This document shows positions 43,895 to 53,929 of a stretch of DNA of 64,000 nt, one piece after another. The position numbers were made by a program, and so were the translations under genes. This DNA comes from Leptolyngbya sp. BC1307 (GTDB lineage: Bacteria > Cyanobacteriota > Cyanobacteriia > Phormidesmidales > Phormidesmidaceae). Position 1 is the first letter of the stretch. Every line of letters starts with the position of its first letter. The stretch lies in assembly GCF_002286735.1 (NCBI RefSeq), contig NZ_NRTA01000009.1:1-64000 (forward strand), given 5' to 3'. The notes under the pieces were generated by a model. It did not search any database. It was not told where the DNA came from and saw only the letters and a list, made by a program, of their open reading frames with translations.

Positions 43895-45040
43895 ATGACC
43901 CCATCCTCTGCTAGGCAGACTAAGCTCGCTCCCATCTATTCTGCCGCAGACTACGTACAGCGCCTGCTAGCAGGACAGACTTTACTGCCCAACACCCCCG
44001 AAAACCTGAAAGAAGTCGTCGGCGTGCTCGACACCTATGGCGTTGTCTTAGACGCCTATGCTATCAACCTGACTTATATCGCCGAGCATCAGTTTTTAGT
44101 ACTATTCCCAATCTTTAAGTACTTCAATGGCGAAATAACGCCCCAAAAAATTGCCAAGCACCTCTGGCACGACCGAATTAACTATGAGTATGCCGAGTAC
44201 GTCATGCGGACGATGGTCTGGCACGGCGGCGGCGGTTTAGATGACTACTTAGATTCCGACGAGTTTTGGGCTTCCTGTAGCCCGGCGATTCAGGCCAGAA
44301 TTCGGTTTAACCCACTGCTGCTGACGCTCAACCGATTCTTCCCAGACTATCTGCCAGAACAGGTGCGACAGCTTGCCTATTACTCGGGTCTCGGCCAGTT
44401 TTGGCGGGTTATGAGCGATATGTTTGCTAAGTTAGCAAAACAGTATAGGCAGGGAAAAATCACCGCGATCGCTGATGTCGTTGAGCTGATCAAGGCAGAG
44501 CTGGTAGCCAGTGCAGCGCGGCCTATTACCTACGGCGTTACGATTGGCGGCACCCGCTACGACATTATTCCAGAGTCTGCAGGGTTAACCTTCTTGTCCG
44601 ATACGGCAGTGCCCTACGTAGAAAGTATTTTCATTCGCGGGACGCCGTTTTTTGGCACCGTTTCTTACAACGCTCAGGCGCATCAGGTGCCAATTGACCA
44701 GGCTCAGTTTGGCTACGGCGCACTTTTTGCCGACCCGCTGCCCATCGGCGGCGCGGGTATTCCCCCCACTTTACTGATGCAGGACATGCGCCACTATGTG
44801 CCGGACTATCTGCAAGAGATGTACCAAGCGTCGGTGCGCGGTCAAGATGATATTCGGGTGCAGCTCTGTCAGAGCTTTCAAAAGTCGATGTTTTGTGTGA
44901 CCGAGGCAGCGGTGCGCGGCATGATGCCTTACCCGGCTGATACTGACATTCCCAAAGAGCAGGCGCTTAACCGCGACTATCTAAAAGCTTGGGTCAAACG
45001 GCTCGTAGACTCCCGACTGGATGTCGTACAAACCGATTGA
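43895..45040 (+). CDS. chpX: CO2 hydration protein (ChpX/CupB-like)
   Basis: A 381-aa protein of the CO2-hydration family that converts CO2 to bicarbonate in the cytoplasm when attached to the NdhD/NdhF module. Family blocks include NLTYIAEHQFLVLFPIFKYFNGE, IPESAGLTFLSDTAVPYVESIFIRG and QFGYGALFADPLPIGGAGIPPTLLMQDMRHYVP. The length and N-terminus fit ChpX/CupB (~375-380 aa) rather than ChpY/CupA (~440 aa). It is the last gene of the ndhF4-ndhD4-chpX operon. Confidence 0.92.
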   Translation: MTPSSARQTKLAPIYSAADYVQRLLAGQTLLPNTPENLKEVVGVLDTYGVVLDAYAINLTYIAEHQFLVLFPIFKYFNGEITPQKIAKHLWHDRINYEYAEYVMRTMVWHGGGGLDDYLDSDEFWASCSPAIQARIRFNPLLLTLNRFFPDYLPEQVRQLAYYSGLGQFWRVMSDMFAKLAKQYRQGKITAIADVVELIKAELVASAARPITYGVTIGGTRYDIIPESAGLTFLSDTAVPYVESIFIRGTPFFGTVSYNAQAHQVPIDQAQFGYGALFADPLPIGGAGIPPTLLMQDMRHYVPDYLQEMYQASVRGQDDIRVQLCQSFQKSMFCVTEAAVRGMMPYPADTDIPKEQALNRDYLKAWVKRLVDSRLDVVQTD

Positions 45041-45067
45041 TGGCAAAGCGCTGTTTGATAGCGGGTC

Positions 45068-46846
45068 TTATAGTTGATTCGTGATGGTTCGTCGCAGAAT
45101 TTCGGTGACCTCAGCGGCCATGAGCGCATCGACGTATCTGGCTTCTTGATTGGCATCGCCCGTTGCTTTAGCTGCTATTAGCGTAAAGCTCAGAGAATAC
45201 TGCTGATGGGTGGCGGTGGGGTCGGGCGCGCCTTGCCGGGGCAGGCTGAACTGGACGAGAGCGCTGTAGGTGAGCTCGGTGCGATCGCGCTGATCGCTCC
45301 GACCAAACCCACTTTTAGAAATAATCACGGGCGATCGCACATACCCGGTCAATCCCAAAGTGTCTAGCGCGACATCTACGTACCGGGCGGTATCTGCGCC
45401 CATCGCCTGAATAAAGCTGGACAGGCTATGTCCCTGAATGCCGGGGATCACTGCGGACTGAGGCAGATGCCAGTGCCAACCGGCCATGGTCAGCAGCCGG
45501 GTGAGATCGTAAGTGGAGACCAAATTTTGACCCTGATGCTTTTCGCCAGCCGCCTGCAGCAGCACCTGCCGGGTTTTAGGATCCCATAGCTGCGGAAATT
45601 CGATGAAGGGCGCTTCACCGTAGCGTCCCTGAAAAGACAGCTGGCCGTTGCCCGTGAGCTGCCGCGTCCATTCCTCCAAACGAGCGGGCGTTTCAAAATG
45701 CTTGAACATCGCCGCGAGCGAATTAGAGGTGGCAATTCGATTGTCATAGGTGACAATGCCCTTCGCCAAATCGTCAAATGAGTAGCCGCTTTGCGTTCCG
45801 ACTGCGCGCACCTGGCAGCGGCCAATCTCTACAGCAGGGGCAGCGATATTGGCACGGGCGGTCACATTCAGCAGCGGCACAAACTTAGTCGCGCTCCAGA
45901 GCTGGCGATCGCTCAGCGCATCTTTGCCTAGCCAGCGCGTTTGCAGCTCACCCTTTTGCACGGTAGAGACACACACACAGGCCGATAAAATATCTGACGA
46001 GAGAAAATCCAGTGCGCCCTCAGTCGGAAAGAGCAAATCGCCTCGGGAAGGGTAAGCCACCGGCTTTGTCAGCGGCGTCGCCACAGCAGCCGACAGCTGA
46101 GGCACAGACTGTAACTGCGGCGCGTATTGAGAGAGTTTGTTGCGGAAGGGCGATCGCTGAATGCCTCGGTCCAAAAAAGCTAGTTTTTCCGCATTAAAGC
46201 CCGCCTCCTGTCGATGTAGGGATTGAAAGGTAGCCTGCCGGTTCTGAGCCTGCTCTAGCTCAGGATAGCTGCGAATGAGTTCTTTTGAGGGCACGCTCAG
46301 CAGTCGGCAAAGCAAAGCAGCGACTTCACCGCGAGTAATGGCCTGGTTGGGTCGCAGCGGGCGAGGTTCGCTCAGCGGCTCTAAAAGCTTGCGATCTAGC
46401 GCCGAGGCGACCGCTTCTCGGGCGTAGGCCGGTATCTGGTCAATATCGCTAAAAGCTTGTGCCGTCAGGTCGGGAATCTGCGCGGCGATCGCATCCACTC
46501 CCTGTGCGGCCTCGATACCGACTGTTAGCACCGTGATGACCTGCACTCTAGAGATCGTTTGACCGGGGCGAAAGCTACTGTCTTCGTAGCCGCTAAATAG
46601 ACCACGTCCGCTCGCCCAGGCGATCGCTTCACTAGCCCAGTGCTCTGCCGGGACATCGCGAAAAACTGCCGGGGCCTGACGCTCGCTGATCTGAGAAAAC
46701 AGTTTGGGCATCAGAGCGGCAAATTCGGCGCGAGTAACCACACCGTCGGGGCGAAACGCGCCGTTGGGGTAACCGCTAATCAGGCCGCGTTGAGCGAGCG
46801 CTAGAATGCACTCGCTGGCCCAATGCAGCGCAATGTCAGAAAACAT
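45068..46846 (-). CDS. SLH-domain protein with beta-lactamase-like (serine hydrolase) domain
   Basis: A 592-aa protein with three S-layer-homology repeats (about 1-45, 62-107, 131-183), which normally bind cell-wall polymer. A class-A-beta-lactamase/PBP-like domain follows: SxxK as SATK (318-321), SNS (SxN) further on and KSG (KTG-like) near the C-terminus. These are the three active-site motifs. The predicted product may be a peptidoglycan-active hydrolase. No signal peptide is visible before the first SLH repeat, which is odd for a wall-binding protein. The start may be misread, but the upstream frame offers nothing convincing. Confidence 0.85.
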   Translation of the reverse strand: MFSDIALHWASECILALAQRGLISGYPNGAFRPDGVVTRAEFAALMPKLFSQISERQAPAVFRDVPAEHWASEAIAWASGRGLFSGYEDSSFRPGQTISRVQVITVLTVGIEAAQGVDAIAAQIPDLTAQAFSDIDQIPAYAREAVASALDRKLLEPLSEPRPLRPNQAITRGEVAALLCRLLSVPSKELIRSYPELEQAQNRQATFQSLHRQEAGFNAEKLAFLDRGIQRSPFRNKLSQYAPQLQSVPQLSAAVATPLTKPVAYPSRGDLLFPTEGALDFLSSDILSACVCVSTVQKGELQTRWLGKDALSDRQLWSATKFVPLLNVTARANIAAPAVEIGRCQVRAVGTQSGYSFDDLAKGIVTYDNRIATSNSLAAMFKHFETPARLEEWTRQLTGNGQLSFQGRYGEAPFIEFPQLWDPKTRQVLLQAAGEKHQGQNLVSTYDLTRLLTMAGWHWHLPQSAVIPGIQGHSLSSFIQAMGADTARYVDVALDTLGLTGYVRSPVIISKSGFGRSDQRDRTELTYSALVQFSLPRQGAPDPTATHQQYSLSFTLIAAKATGDANQEARYVDALMAAEVTEILRRTITNQL

Positions 46847-47067
46847 ATTTCTCTCTACTGGCCGTTGTAGAGCCAGCTTCTATACGGGGACTATCACTAC
46901 TATCACACCTCATCTCACCCGTTAACCGGATGGATTGAAGGGTTACTGAGCCATCATGAACCGGTGAATTGGGGATATCTCTACCGGCTGTAATGAACCT
47001 ACTGCCCACAGGAGAGAAAATTTGACGTAGGCTCAAAAGAGGGATTCTCGACGCACTGCAATAATCT

Positions 47068-49596
47068 ATGACCCAGCTCGCGCCATCTGCTCAGTCTGCT
47101 ACTCCCACTGCTGACCCATCGGCTGATCAAAACCCAACTGAAACGGTCGTACTCGATGTAGAAGGCATGATGTGCGCTGGCTGCGTGAGCACGGTAGAAA
47201 AGAAACTGGCCCAGTGTGATGGCGTCGTCACCGCCACGGTAAATCTGGTGACCGAGGTGGCAGCAGTCGAATGTCGCTCAACTGCCGACCCGCAGGCGAT
47301 CGCCCAGACCCTCACCGCCGCTGGCTACCCTAGCCAAATTCGCCCAGCCCACGGACAGAGCGCCTTAGCGGCTGAAACCGATTGGCTTGTCCGCAAACAG
47401 CAAGCCCAAAAAGACCAGGTCAGACAGCTAGCGATCGCCTCACTGCTGCTAGTGCTTTCCGTAATTGGCCATCTACAGCATCTGGGTCAGCCTTCGGCAA
47501 CAAACGGCTGGCTCAATAGCTGGCAGCAGCTACCGGTACTCAGCACGCTTTGGTTTCATGGCACGCTGGCGACCTTGACGCTAATCTTTCCGGCTCGTGA
47601 GATTTTGCTCGACGGCCTCAAAGGCGTGCGCCGGGGCTCACCTAATATGAATACGCTTGTCAGCCTGGGGGCGGTGAGCGCTTACACAACCAGCCTGGTC
47701 GCCCTATTGTTTCCCCATTTGGGTTGGGAGTGCTTTTTTGATGAGCCGGTGATGCTGCTCAGCTTTATTTTGCTGGGGCGCACCTTAGAGCAGCGGGCCC
47801 GGTTTCAGGCGGCCAGTTCACTGCGATCGCTGATTGCCCTGCAGCCGACCCTGGCTAGACTGGTGCCGACTCCTGAGCTAACGGCTGATCCTGATGTATC
47901 TGATCGACAGATAGATCCCGCTGATAGTACAGCAGGTGTGCAAATTCCCGCTGCTCAGGTGCAGGTAGGCGAGTGGCTGCGGGTGCTGCCGGGTGAAAAA
48001 GTGCCGGTCGATGGCGTGATTGCAGTTGGCCAAACGACGGTAGATGAATCTATGCTGACCGGAGAATCGCTGCCGGTCGTCAAGCAGCCAGACGATGAGG
48101 TGGTCGCTGGCACGCTGAATCAGACGGGTGCGATTACGCTGCAGGTGTCGCGCACGGGCGAAAAAACTACCCTGGCGCAGATGATCCATCTAGTAGAGAC
48201 CGCTCAGACCCGAAAAGCGCCGATTCAAGGCTTCGCCGATGTGATTTCGGGCTACTTTACCTACGGCGTGCTCACCTGTGCGGCTCTGACTTTTGGCTTT
48301 TGGTACTTTGTCGGTCTACCCCTCTGGCCAGACGTGGCGCAGACGGCGATCGCTCACACCCATCACAGCGCCCTGTCTCAGATGAGCGGGGAAATGACCG
48401 GAGAGCCTCTGCTGACCGGTTCCTCACGGCTGTTGGTGAGTCTTAAGCTAGCGATCGCTGTCGTCGTCGTGGCCTGCCCCTGCGCTTTGGGTTTAGCCAC
48501 ACCCACGGCCATTTTGGTCGGTTCTGGCATAGGCGCGGAGCAGGGGCTACTCATTCGCGGCGGCGATATCTTAGAAGCCACCCGAGGCTTAGATACGCTG
48601 GTCTTTGATAAAACGGGCACGCTGACCACCGGCAAGCCGCAGCTCACCGACTGCCTTCCGCTGACGCCAAACGTCTCAGCCGATCAGCTTCTGCAAATCG
48701 CCGCTACTGTTGAGAGCGGCACCCGCCATCCTTTGGGCATTGCCATTCAGCAAGCCGCTACGCAAAAAAAACTGCGCCTATTGCCAGCCGCAGACTTCCA
48801 TACTCAAGCGGGCTTTGGCATCGCCGCTAATGTCATCACTCATCGCGAGACCGCTCAGTACTCTCTAGGCAATCTGGCCTGGATGGGGCAAAATGGCTGC
48901 GCCGTCGATAGCCAAACTCGCAGCACCGCTGACCAGCTTGCTCAGTCAGGTAAAACGGTCGTGTTTGTCGCTACCGGGCAGCAGGTAATCGGTCTGATGG
49001 GTGTGGCAGACGCGCTGCGACCAGAAACTGCTGAGACTATTCAGCGGCTACAGTCCCTGGGTTTAGATGTGAAAATTTTGAGTGGAGACAGTACGGCAGT
49101 CGCAAGGGCGATCGCCCAGCAGCTTGACCTAACTGATGACCAGGTACAGGCCGAAGTAACGCCCGAGGGCAAAGTGAAGGCGATCGCCCATCTGCAAGAA
49201 AGCGGTCACCGTGTCGGCTTTATCGGCGATGGCATCAACGATGCTCCAGCACTGGCCCAGGCAGACATCGGCATGGCCCTTAACTCAAGCACCGAAGTCG
49301 CAATGGAAACCGCTGACATTGTGCTCATGCGTGACGACCTCTCAGATGTACAGGCTGCGATTCAGCTCAGCCACGCCACCTTTAATAAGATCCGCCAAAA
49401 TTTATTCTGGGCCTTCGCCTATAACTCAGTGTGCATTCCGCTTGCCGCAGGTGCCTTCTTACCGGCCTTTGGTCTGTCTCTCAATCCTGGGTTTGCCGGT
49501 GGTCTGATGGCTTTAAGCTCGGTGACCGTTGTGCTCAATTCCCTGCTGCTAAGGGTTAGCGGCCTCAAGCGTTCAGCGGCCTCAGCTACCGGCTAA
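47068..49596 (+). CDS. ctaA: Copper-translocating P1B-type ATPase (CtaA-like)
   Basis: An 842-aa heavy-metal ATPase. Residues 27-95 are an HMA metal-binding domain with MMCAGCVS (C36, C39). Eight TM helices, the transmembrane CPC motif ([16 protein letters not shown]), the phosphorylation site DKTGTLT and the hinge [16 protein letters not shown] are present. In cyanobacteria CtaA imports copper into the cytoplasm and PacS passes it to thylakoids for plastocyanin. The N-terminus resembles CtaA more than PacS; the assignment within the pair is moderately certain. Confidence 0.9.
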   Translation: MTQLAPSAQSATPTADPSADQNPTETVVLDVEGMMCAGCVSTVEKKLAQCDGVVTATVNLVTEVAAVECRSTADPQAIAQTLTAAGYPSQIRPAHGQSALAAETDWLVRKQQAQKDQVRQLAIASLLLVLSVIGHLQHLGQPSATNGWLNSWQQLPVLSTLWFHGTLATLTLIFPAREILLDGLKGVRRGSPNMNTLVSLGAVSAYTTSLVALLFPHLGWECFFDEPVMLLSFILLGRTLEQRARFQAASSLRSLIALQPTLARLVPTPELTADPDVSDRQIDPADSTAGVQIPAAQVQVGEWLRVLPGEKVPVDGVIAVGQTTVDESMLTGESLPVVKQPDDEVVAGTLNQTGAITLQVSRTGEKTTLAQMIHLVETAQTRKAPIQGFADVISGYFTYGVLTCAALTFGFWYFVGLPLWPDVAQTAIAHTHHSALSQMSGEMTGEPLLTGSSRLLVSLKLAIAVVVVACPCALGLATPTAILVGSGIGAEQGLLIRGGDILEATRGLDTLVFDKTGTLTTGKPQLTDCLPLTPNVSADQLLQIAATVESGTRHPLGIAIQQAATQKKLRLLPAADFHTQAGFGIAANVITHRETAQYSLGNLAWMGQNGCAVDSQTRSTADQLAQSGKTVVFVATGQQVIGLMGVADALRPETAETIQRLQSLGLDVKILSGDSTAVARAIAQQLDLTDDQVQAEVTPEGKVKAIAHLQESGHRVGFIGDGINDAPALAQADIGMALNSSTEVAMETADIVLMRDDLSDVQAAIQLSHATFNKIRQNLFWAFAYNSVCIPLAAGAFLPAFGLSLNPGFAGGLMALSSVTVVLNSLLLRVSGLKRSAASATG

Positions 49597-49625
49597 GACG
49601 CGCTACCCGCGAAGACCGCGATAGG

Positions 49626-50372
49626 CTAGCCCTGCTTTTTCCAGTCGGCACTGTGAGGAATGCAAATTAGATTTTCACCATAGCTCTGGATCAGCCCGCC
49701 CTGACGCAGCTTGCCCATCAGCCGGGTAACCGTCACCCGAGTCGAACCGATTGCGCTACCAATTTGAGCGTGAGTGAGTGGAAACGGCAGATAGTATCCT
49801 TGCTCGCAAGGTTCACCATGCTCGTCAATCAGCAGCGTCAAAAAGCCCAGAAGTCGGTCAATCGTCCGGCGCTGTCCGAGCGTACTCAGCCAGAGCAGCT
49901 TGCGCTGATGCTGACGACGAAAAGCATCGAGCACCTCTTTTTGAAAGTGCGGCCAGGTATCGAGGTCGTTCCAGTAGAGCCAGATCACTGTCGTCTGGTC
50001 AACATGCGCAAAGCTCTGCAAAGTAAAGGGCGGCTGCGCGACTACCTCAAACGGCTGGCCGGCCCCGACAAATCCCAAGAAAGCTTCTTCAGCCGCGACA
50101 GCAGGCAGGCGGGTCGCGCTGCTCTTGCGCTTGGGAGTGGCACTGACATGGGCATTGCCCAGCAGCCTAACCGAGCCTTTTTGAACCAGATAGAGCAGTC
50201 CGGGCCGGGCCGGAATCTTCTCGTCTTTATTAAAGGTGCGACAGCGGTAATGCTCAGCAGCCCAATCAGAGATGCGCTGCCACGCTAAAAACGGGCGGGC
50301 ACTGTCCGGTTGGGGAGGAGTAGACATGTTAGCTGCACTAGGATTGGGTTCAACTGTAGTAGATAGTGTCAT
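49626..50372 (-). CDS. Crp/Fnr-family transcriptional regulator
   Basis: A 248-aa regulator with an N-terminal cyclic-nucleotide-binding-like beta-barrel (about 50-160) and a C-terminal winged helix (LTHAQIGSAIGSTRVTVTRLMGKLRQGGLI). It lacks the length and key features of NtcA and the clear cAMP-binding residues of SyCRP1, so the effector is unknown. It converges on the copper ATPase gene. Its own upstream region is long and faces the DALR gene. Confidence 0.88.
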   Translation of the reverse strand: MTLSTTVEPNPSAANMSTPPQPDSARPFLAWQRISDWAAEHYRCRTFNKDEKIPARPGLLYLVQKGSVRLLGNAHVSATPKRKSSATRLPAVAAEEAFLGFVGAGQPFEVVAQPPFTLQSFAHVDQTTVIWLYWNDLDTWPHFQKEVLDAFRRQHQRKLLWLSTLGQRRTIDRLLGFLTLLIDEHGEPCEQGYYLPFPLTHAQIGSAIGSTRVTVTRLMGKLRQGGLIQSYGENLICIPHSADWKKQG

Positions 50373-50981
50373 CTAAATAAGAGTGAATAATGGCCTGACG
50401 AATGAGCACAGCGCAGACTTAGCAAAACCGATTCCCAGCTATCCGCGATCGCACGGACAAAGCAAGAGCGGTCTCTGTATCAGATAAAGCTGTCCGAGGG
50501 TGGTCGCGCGCAGCCATTTTCAGAAAGGGGCATTCAATGGCCGACATTCACACAGTCATTGCCGCAGTTGCTGCGTAACAGTACCTACAGTAGTCAGACA
50601 TAAGCGCGTGAATAATGTAAGTAGACTAATATATATTGCTGGGTTTTGTATGATGAATTTATCTTCTTTACAACTACTTCAGCATTTACCGAGATAGTCC
50701 GCCAATAAATATTCAAAATCGCCCGTAAAATTCAGGAAAACACGGCTTGTCAAAGTGCTTTAAGATCCTCTATGGCAACTATGGTTCTATCACTTAAAGG
50801 AACCCTCCTATATTACTTAAGTAAAGTCTTGCCCGGCAGATGTGAAGTGGATGTATTCAGCTTCATTAATTTTTTACATCTTGATAGGAGCAGGTCTGAT
50901 TCTGTTCACAGGATAAACTCAGCTAGCTTTGGAGACCGGCAGCGCTGCTGGCAGCGAATCCCGCTGCAGAAAAAGCAGCAC
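50373..50981. other. Intergenic region between Crp/Fnr gene and DALR gene
   Basis: About 610 bp. The track ORFs here (50500..50697 and the first 70 residues of 50772..52007) do not look like real protein. A sequence fitting the NtcA consensus lies at 50575 (own entry). One HIP1 octamer is near 50447. The 3' half is AT-rich. Confidence 0.5.
50575..50588 (+). promoter_or_regulatory. NtcA-like site GTA-N8-TAC
   Basis: GTAACAGTACCTAC matches GTA-N8-TAC exactly, and TAATGT follows about 24 nt later as a possible -10 box. This is the spacing of NtcA-activated promoters. The motif is short and can occur by chance; the downstream gene starts ~370 nt later. Confidence 0.3.
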
Positions 50982-52007
50982 ATGACGGCTGCTCTCTACA
51001 CCTCAGCCATTCCCCAGATGCTGGCAAAGTCCCCTCAGTTTGTAGAGCTGCCATCGCTTACAGAGGTTTCTAGGCAGATAGCTAATCAGCTCAATCAGCT
51101 TCAGTTAAAGACGTTAGATAGTGAGCTAGATCACAAGAATCACGACCTGTCTCTACTGCCGCAGTTGTGGTCAGAATTCGAGATAGAAACTCAGCGGCCA
51201 GGATGGGTGAGCTTTCGCCTTTCAGAAGTCGGAACCTCTCTATGGTTGCAGCAGCTTTTACAGCCAGAGCACTCCTCAATTTTTTTGAATTCGGCCTTCT
51301 CAAAGCTAGCTCAACCGCGCCCTAAATTATTAGATGGAGCTGATCTAGATCACACTCAGATCGATGACCAGCTGATGAATAGTTCTCTGAAGAAACCGAT
51401 CGCAAAAGACAGCTCAAAAAGTAGTTCAGTTCCTGTTTGCTTCCCCCGCAATTGCCTCGCTGCTGAGCCAGCAGCGAGCAATCCAGGTTCTGACTTGGCC
51501 GGTGCCGATTTATACGGGGGCAACGCTACCATTTGGCGGGTGCAGTATACTCATGCCCGCTGCTGCACATTGCTGCGTCTGTGGCAGGTAGTACAGCCCG
51601 ATCTCCGCATAGTCGGCAGCCCGTTAGTCGGCAGCCCGTTGAACCAAGCCTCAGTCCCGACTACCCTCCCCTGGCTTACTGCCGATCAGCAGCTGCGGTT
51701 TCATACCCTACAGGCTCAGCGACTGATCCAGACACTCATTGCCACTGCAGATGATTTGTTTTGGATTCCTTATCGATGGCCAGATCGGTCATATCTTTTG
51801 CTTCTAAAGTGTGCAGGTCAGCTGTGTCAGTCATTTGAGCAGTTTTACAGTGCTTGCCTGTGCGGATTTAGCCAGATCTCGGCACCATCCGTTTCATCAG
51901 AATCCCGCCTGTTTCAGGCCCGATTTGGTTTAGTAGCAGCCACTCAAAACCTGCTGGAAACCCTATTGCAGGGTCATTTAGCGGCAACAGCTCCAGATCT
52001 TCTATAG
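50982..52007 (+). CDS. Orphan DALR anticodon-binding-domain protein (ArgRS C-terminus-like)
   Basis: A 341-aa protein whose C-terminal half resembles the DALR anticodon-binding domain of arginyl-tRNA synthetase. WRVQYTHARCCTLLRL is close to the ArgRS 'YAHARI-SILR' helix, and the FRLSEVGTSLWLQQLL block also fits. There is no catalytic (HIGH/KMSKS) domain, so it cannot charge tRNA itself. I recall such proteins from cyanobacteria; the role is unknown. The track ORF begins at 50772, but the ATG at 50982 is the first credible start. A perfect 15-bp tandem duplication at 51611-51640 gives VGSPLVGSPL. Confidence 0.7.
   Translation: MTAALYTSAIPQMLAKSPQFVELPSLTEVSRQIANQLNQLQLKTLDSELDHKNHDLSLLPQLWSEFEIETQRPGWVSFRLSEVGTSLWLQQLLQPEHSSIFLNSAFSKLAQPRPKLLDGADLDHTQIDDQLMNSSLKKPIAKDSSKSSSVPVCFPRNCLAAEPAASNPGSDLAGADLYGGNATIWRVQYTHARCCTLLRLWQVVQPDLRIVGSPLVGSPLNQASVPTTLPWLTADQQLRFHTLQAQRLIQTLIATADDLFWIPYRWPDRSYLLLLKCAGQLCQSFEQFYSACLCGFSQISAPSVSSESRLFQARFGLVAATQNLLETLLQGHLAATAPDLL
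51611..51640. repeat. Perfect 15-bp tandem duplication inside the DALR gene
   Basis: AGTCGGCAGCCCGTT occurs twice head to tail, keeping the reading frame and duplicating five residues. Confidence 0.9.
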
Positions 52008-52234
52008 CGCTCCACTCAGTTTTGACTGTGCCAGTACGGCTGATGTCCACTCAAGATGACAAATTTCAACCTATCCCCTATATTGATGGAGTGTGAGGAG
52101 CGAACCAGTAAGGGCACCGAGACGAAACACGGCCAGTCGTCGGTGCCCTTTCTGATTTTAAATTTTTTGCTTGGATCTTTTCCTGACTGGTTTTCTGACT
52201 GGGCCCTCGTCCCCTTCGCGATAGCCTGTTCGCT

Positions 52235-53155
52235 ATGAATGTAAGCGGACATCAGCGGCGAGTGAGCTACCGCCTGCTACTCATGCTCTTGTGGGTGGCC
52301 CTTCTGGTGTTTGCCGTCGAACTGACGGCCGGTTGGGTGAGCCATTCTCTATGCCTGCTGGCGGAGTCTTTGCATACGCTAGTCGATATTTTTAGTACGC
52401 TACTGGGTTTGGTGGCGGTAGCTTCCCCTCAGCGGACACTCGGTAAAGAGATTTGGGGCCACGGGCGGGGAGAGGCAGCGGGCGCTCTAATTTTGTCAGC
52501 TATATTAGGGTTTGCCGGGATTTCTCTGGTGATCATTGCGCTTGATCAGTTGGAAGCCGCTTTTCAGGCCGCGCCCGGTGCTTTTCAAATCGTCATGTCC
52601 CCCGCTCTCATCGGATTGATCTGGGGGATAGTCGGCCTAATGCTGGCGGCTGTGCTATTTGCGGCTTATCAGAGTAAACCCATCAATGGCTTGGCGCTAA
52701 AGCTCAATACCCAGCACATTTTAGCGGATACCTGGCTGACCCTGCTGCTGCTGGTCGGCCTGTTGGCTATCGGTCAGGGTTACCGTTGGCTAGATCCAGC
52801 ACTCTCTATTGTATTGGTTGTCTTTGCTGTGAGAAGTTTCTGGCAGATGTTGCAACGGCAGTTGCCAATGTTGCTTAAGCCGACGGCCATTGCCCCAGAA
52901 GCGATCGCCCAGATTGCCTGTCAGGTAGAAGGCGTCACCCGCTGCACCCGAATCTTGTCGCGCGGCATGGTGGGTCGTCAGGTTTGGATCGAGCTGCACC
53001 TGGCACTGCATCCAGAGTTTATGGTGATTGCCCATACGATCGGCGAGCGAGTAGAGAAGTCGCTGCGAGAGCAGTATGGCCCCGTACGCGCCCAAATTTG
53101 GCTAGATCAAAGCTGCTACAGCGGGCTGTCAGATTCATCTAGCCGTCAGACGTAG
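52235..53155 (+). CDS. Cation diffusion facilitator (CDF) transporter
   Basis: A 306-aa metal-efflux transporter with six TM helices. CDF metal-site residues are visible as HTLVD in TM2 and HILAD in TM5 (both HxxxD), and a cytoplasmic C-terminal domain (about 215-295) follows. HxxxD in both helices suggests zinc, cobalt or iron-type substrates; the exact metal is not certain. It starts ~230 nt after the DALR gene. A degenerate 15-bp repeat (AGTCGTCAGAGTCAT) begins at its stop codon. Confidence 0.88.
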   Translation: MNVSGHQRRVSYRLLLMLLWVALLVFAVELTAGWVSHSLCLLAESLHTLVDIFSTLLGLVAVASPQRTLGKEIWGHGRGEAAGALILSAILGFAGISLVIIALDQLEAAFQAAPGAFQIVMSPALIGLIWGIVGLMLAAVLFAAYQSKPINGLALKLNTQHILADTWLTLLLLVGLLAIGQGYRWLDPALSIVLVVFAVRSFWQMLQRQLPMLLKPTAIAPEAIAQIACQVEGVTRCTRILSRGMVGRQVWIELHLALHPEFMVIAHTIGERVEKSLREQYGPVRAQIWLDQSCYSGLSDSSSRQT

Positions 53156-53206
53156 TCGTCAGAGTCATAGTCGTTGGAACCATAGCCGTCAGCCAAAAGC
53201 TAGATC

Positions 53207-53833
53207 CTAACCATCACTGCCTGAGCGATCCGCTGAACTCATCGGCCCTAAATAGCGAATCAGATACGGAGAAAAAACCTCGTAAATCAACGTCAGCGGC
53301 TTACCGTGATGCCAGAACAGATAGTGCCGCCCCCAAAATGGCCCCTTCTGGTCAAAAGCCCTTTCTAGCGCAGCCGAATGGCCAAAGTAAATGCCCTGAA
53401 TATCGCGGTAAAGCTCCGTACGCAGCTGAGCTAGGCTAGCCCATATCGGCAGCGATCGATTCTTTAAATACTCATCTACATGACTTGCTTCCCACCAAGA
53501 GGCGGCATAGGCCAGTCGCTGCCCTGAGGCCGTTCGCAGCCAAACCTGTCGCCGCAAATGAGGCCCAGGAACCTGCTCAATCTGGTCGGGAGCTTGGTCG
53601 CCCGTTTGGCTAACTGGCGACATGTCAATCACATCGACCTCAGTCGGCTCTCGGGTTAGCAGTTGTAGGTGCCGGGTTGGTGAACCATCTCCCAACATCA
53701 GTATTTGCCAGGCAGGAGAGAGCTGGTCATGAGGTAGACCCTGATTGACCACAGCTTTATCACCCTGCCAGAGAGGTTGTAGAGAATGCCAGGCGGCACG
53801 TTCGGAGCTGATTACAGGAGAAGCGAAAGCCAA
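53207..53833 (-). CDS. Chorismate lyase (4-hydroxybenzoate synthesis)
   Basis: A 208-aa enzyme of the cyanobacterial chorismate pyruvate-lyase family, which makes 4-hydroxybenzoate, the first step of plastoquinone head-group synthesis in cyanobacteria. Family marks are GDGSPTRHLQLLTREPTEVDVIDM, HLRRQVWLRTASGQRLAYAASWW and the C-terminal FWGRHYLFWHHGKPLTLIYEVFSP with a conserved Glu. It converges with the CDF gene. Confidence 0.87.
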   Translation of the reverse strand: MAFASPVISSERAAWHSLQPLWQGDKAVVNQGLPHDQLSPAWQILMLGDGSPTRHLQLLTREPTEVDVIDMSPVSQTGDQAPDQIEQVPGPHLRRQVWLRTASGQRLAYAASWWEASHVDEYLKNRSLPIWASLAQLRTELYRDIQGIYFGHSAALERAFDQKGPFWGRHYLFWHHGKPLTLIYEVFSPYLIRYLGPMSSADRSGSDG

Positions 53834-53929
53834 AGCGTTTACAAAAGTTTACGTCTTTAGCCCATCATAGCGAACGAGCGGCTGACTTAACAGCTGACAG
53901 CAGTTCGCCATAGCTCCAGTCAAAAAATA

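Noticed and set aside
50500-50697. 65-aa ORF downstream of the Crp/Fnr gene
   Set aside because: Composition and lack of any recognisable pattern suggest it is non-coding; only its short hydrophobic end looks peptide-like.
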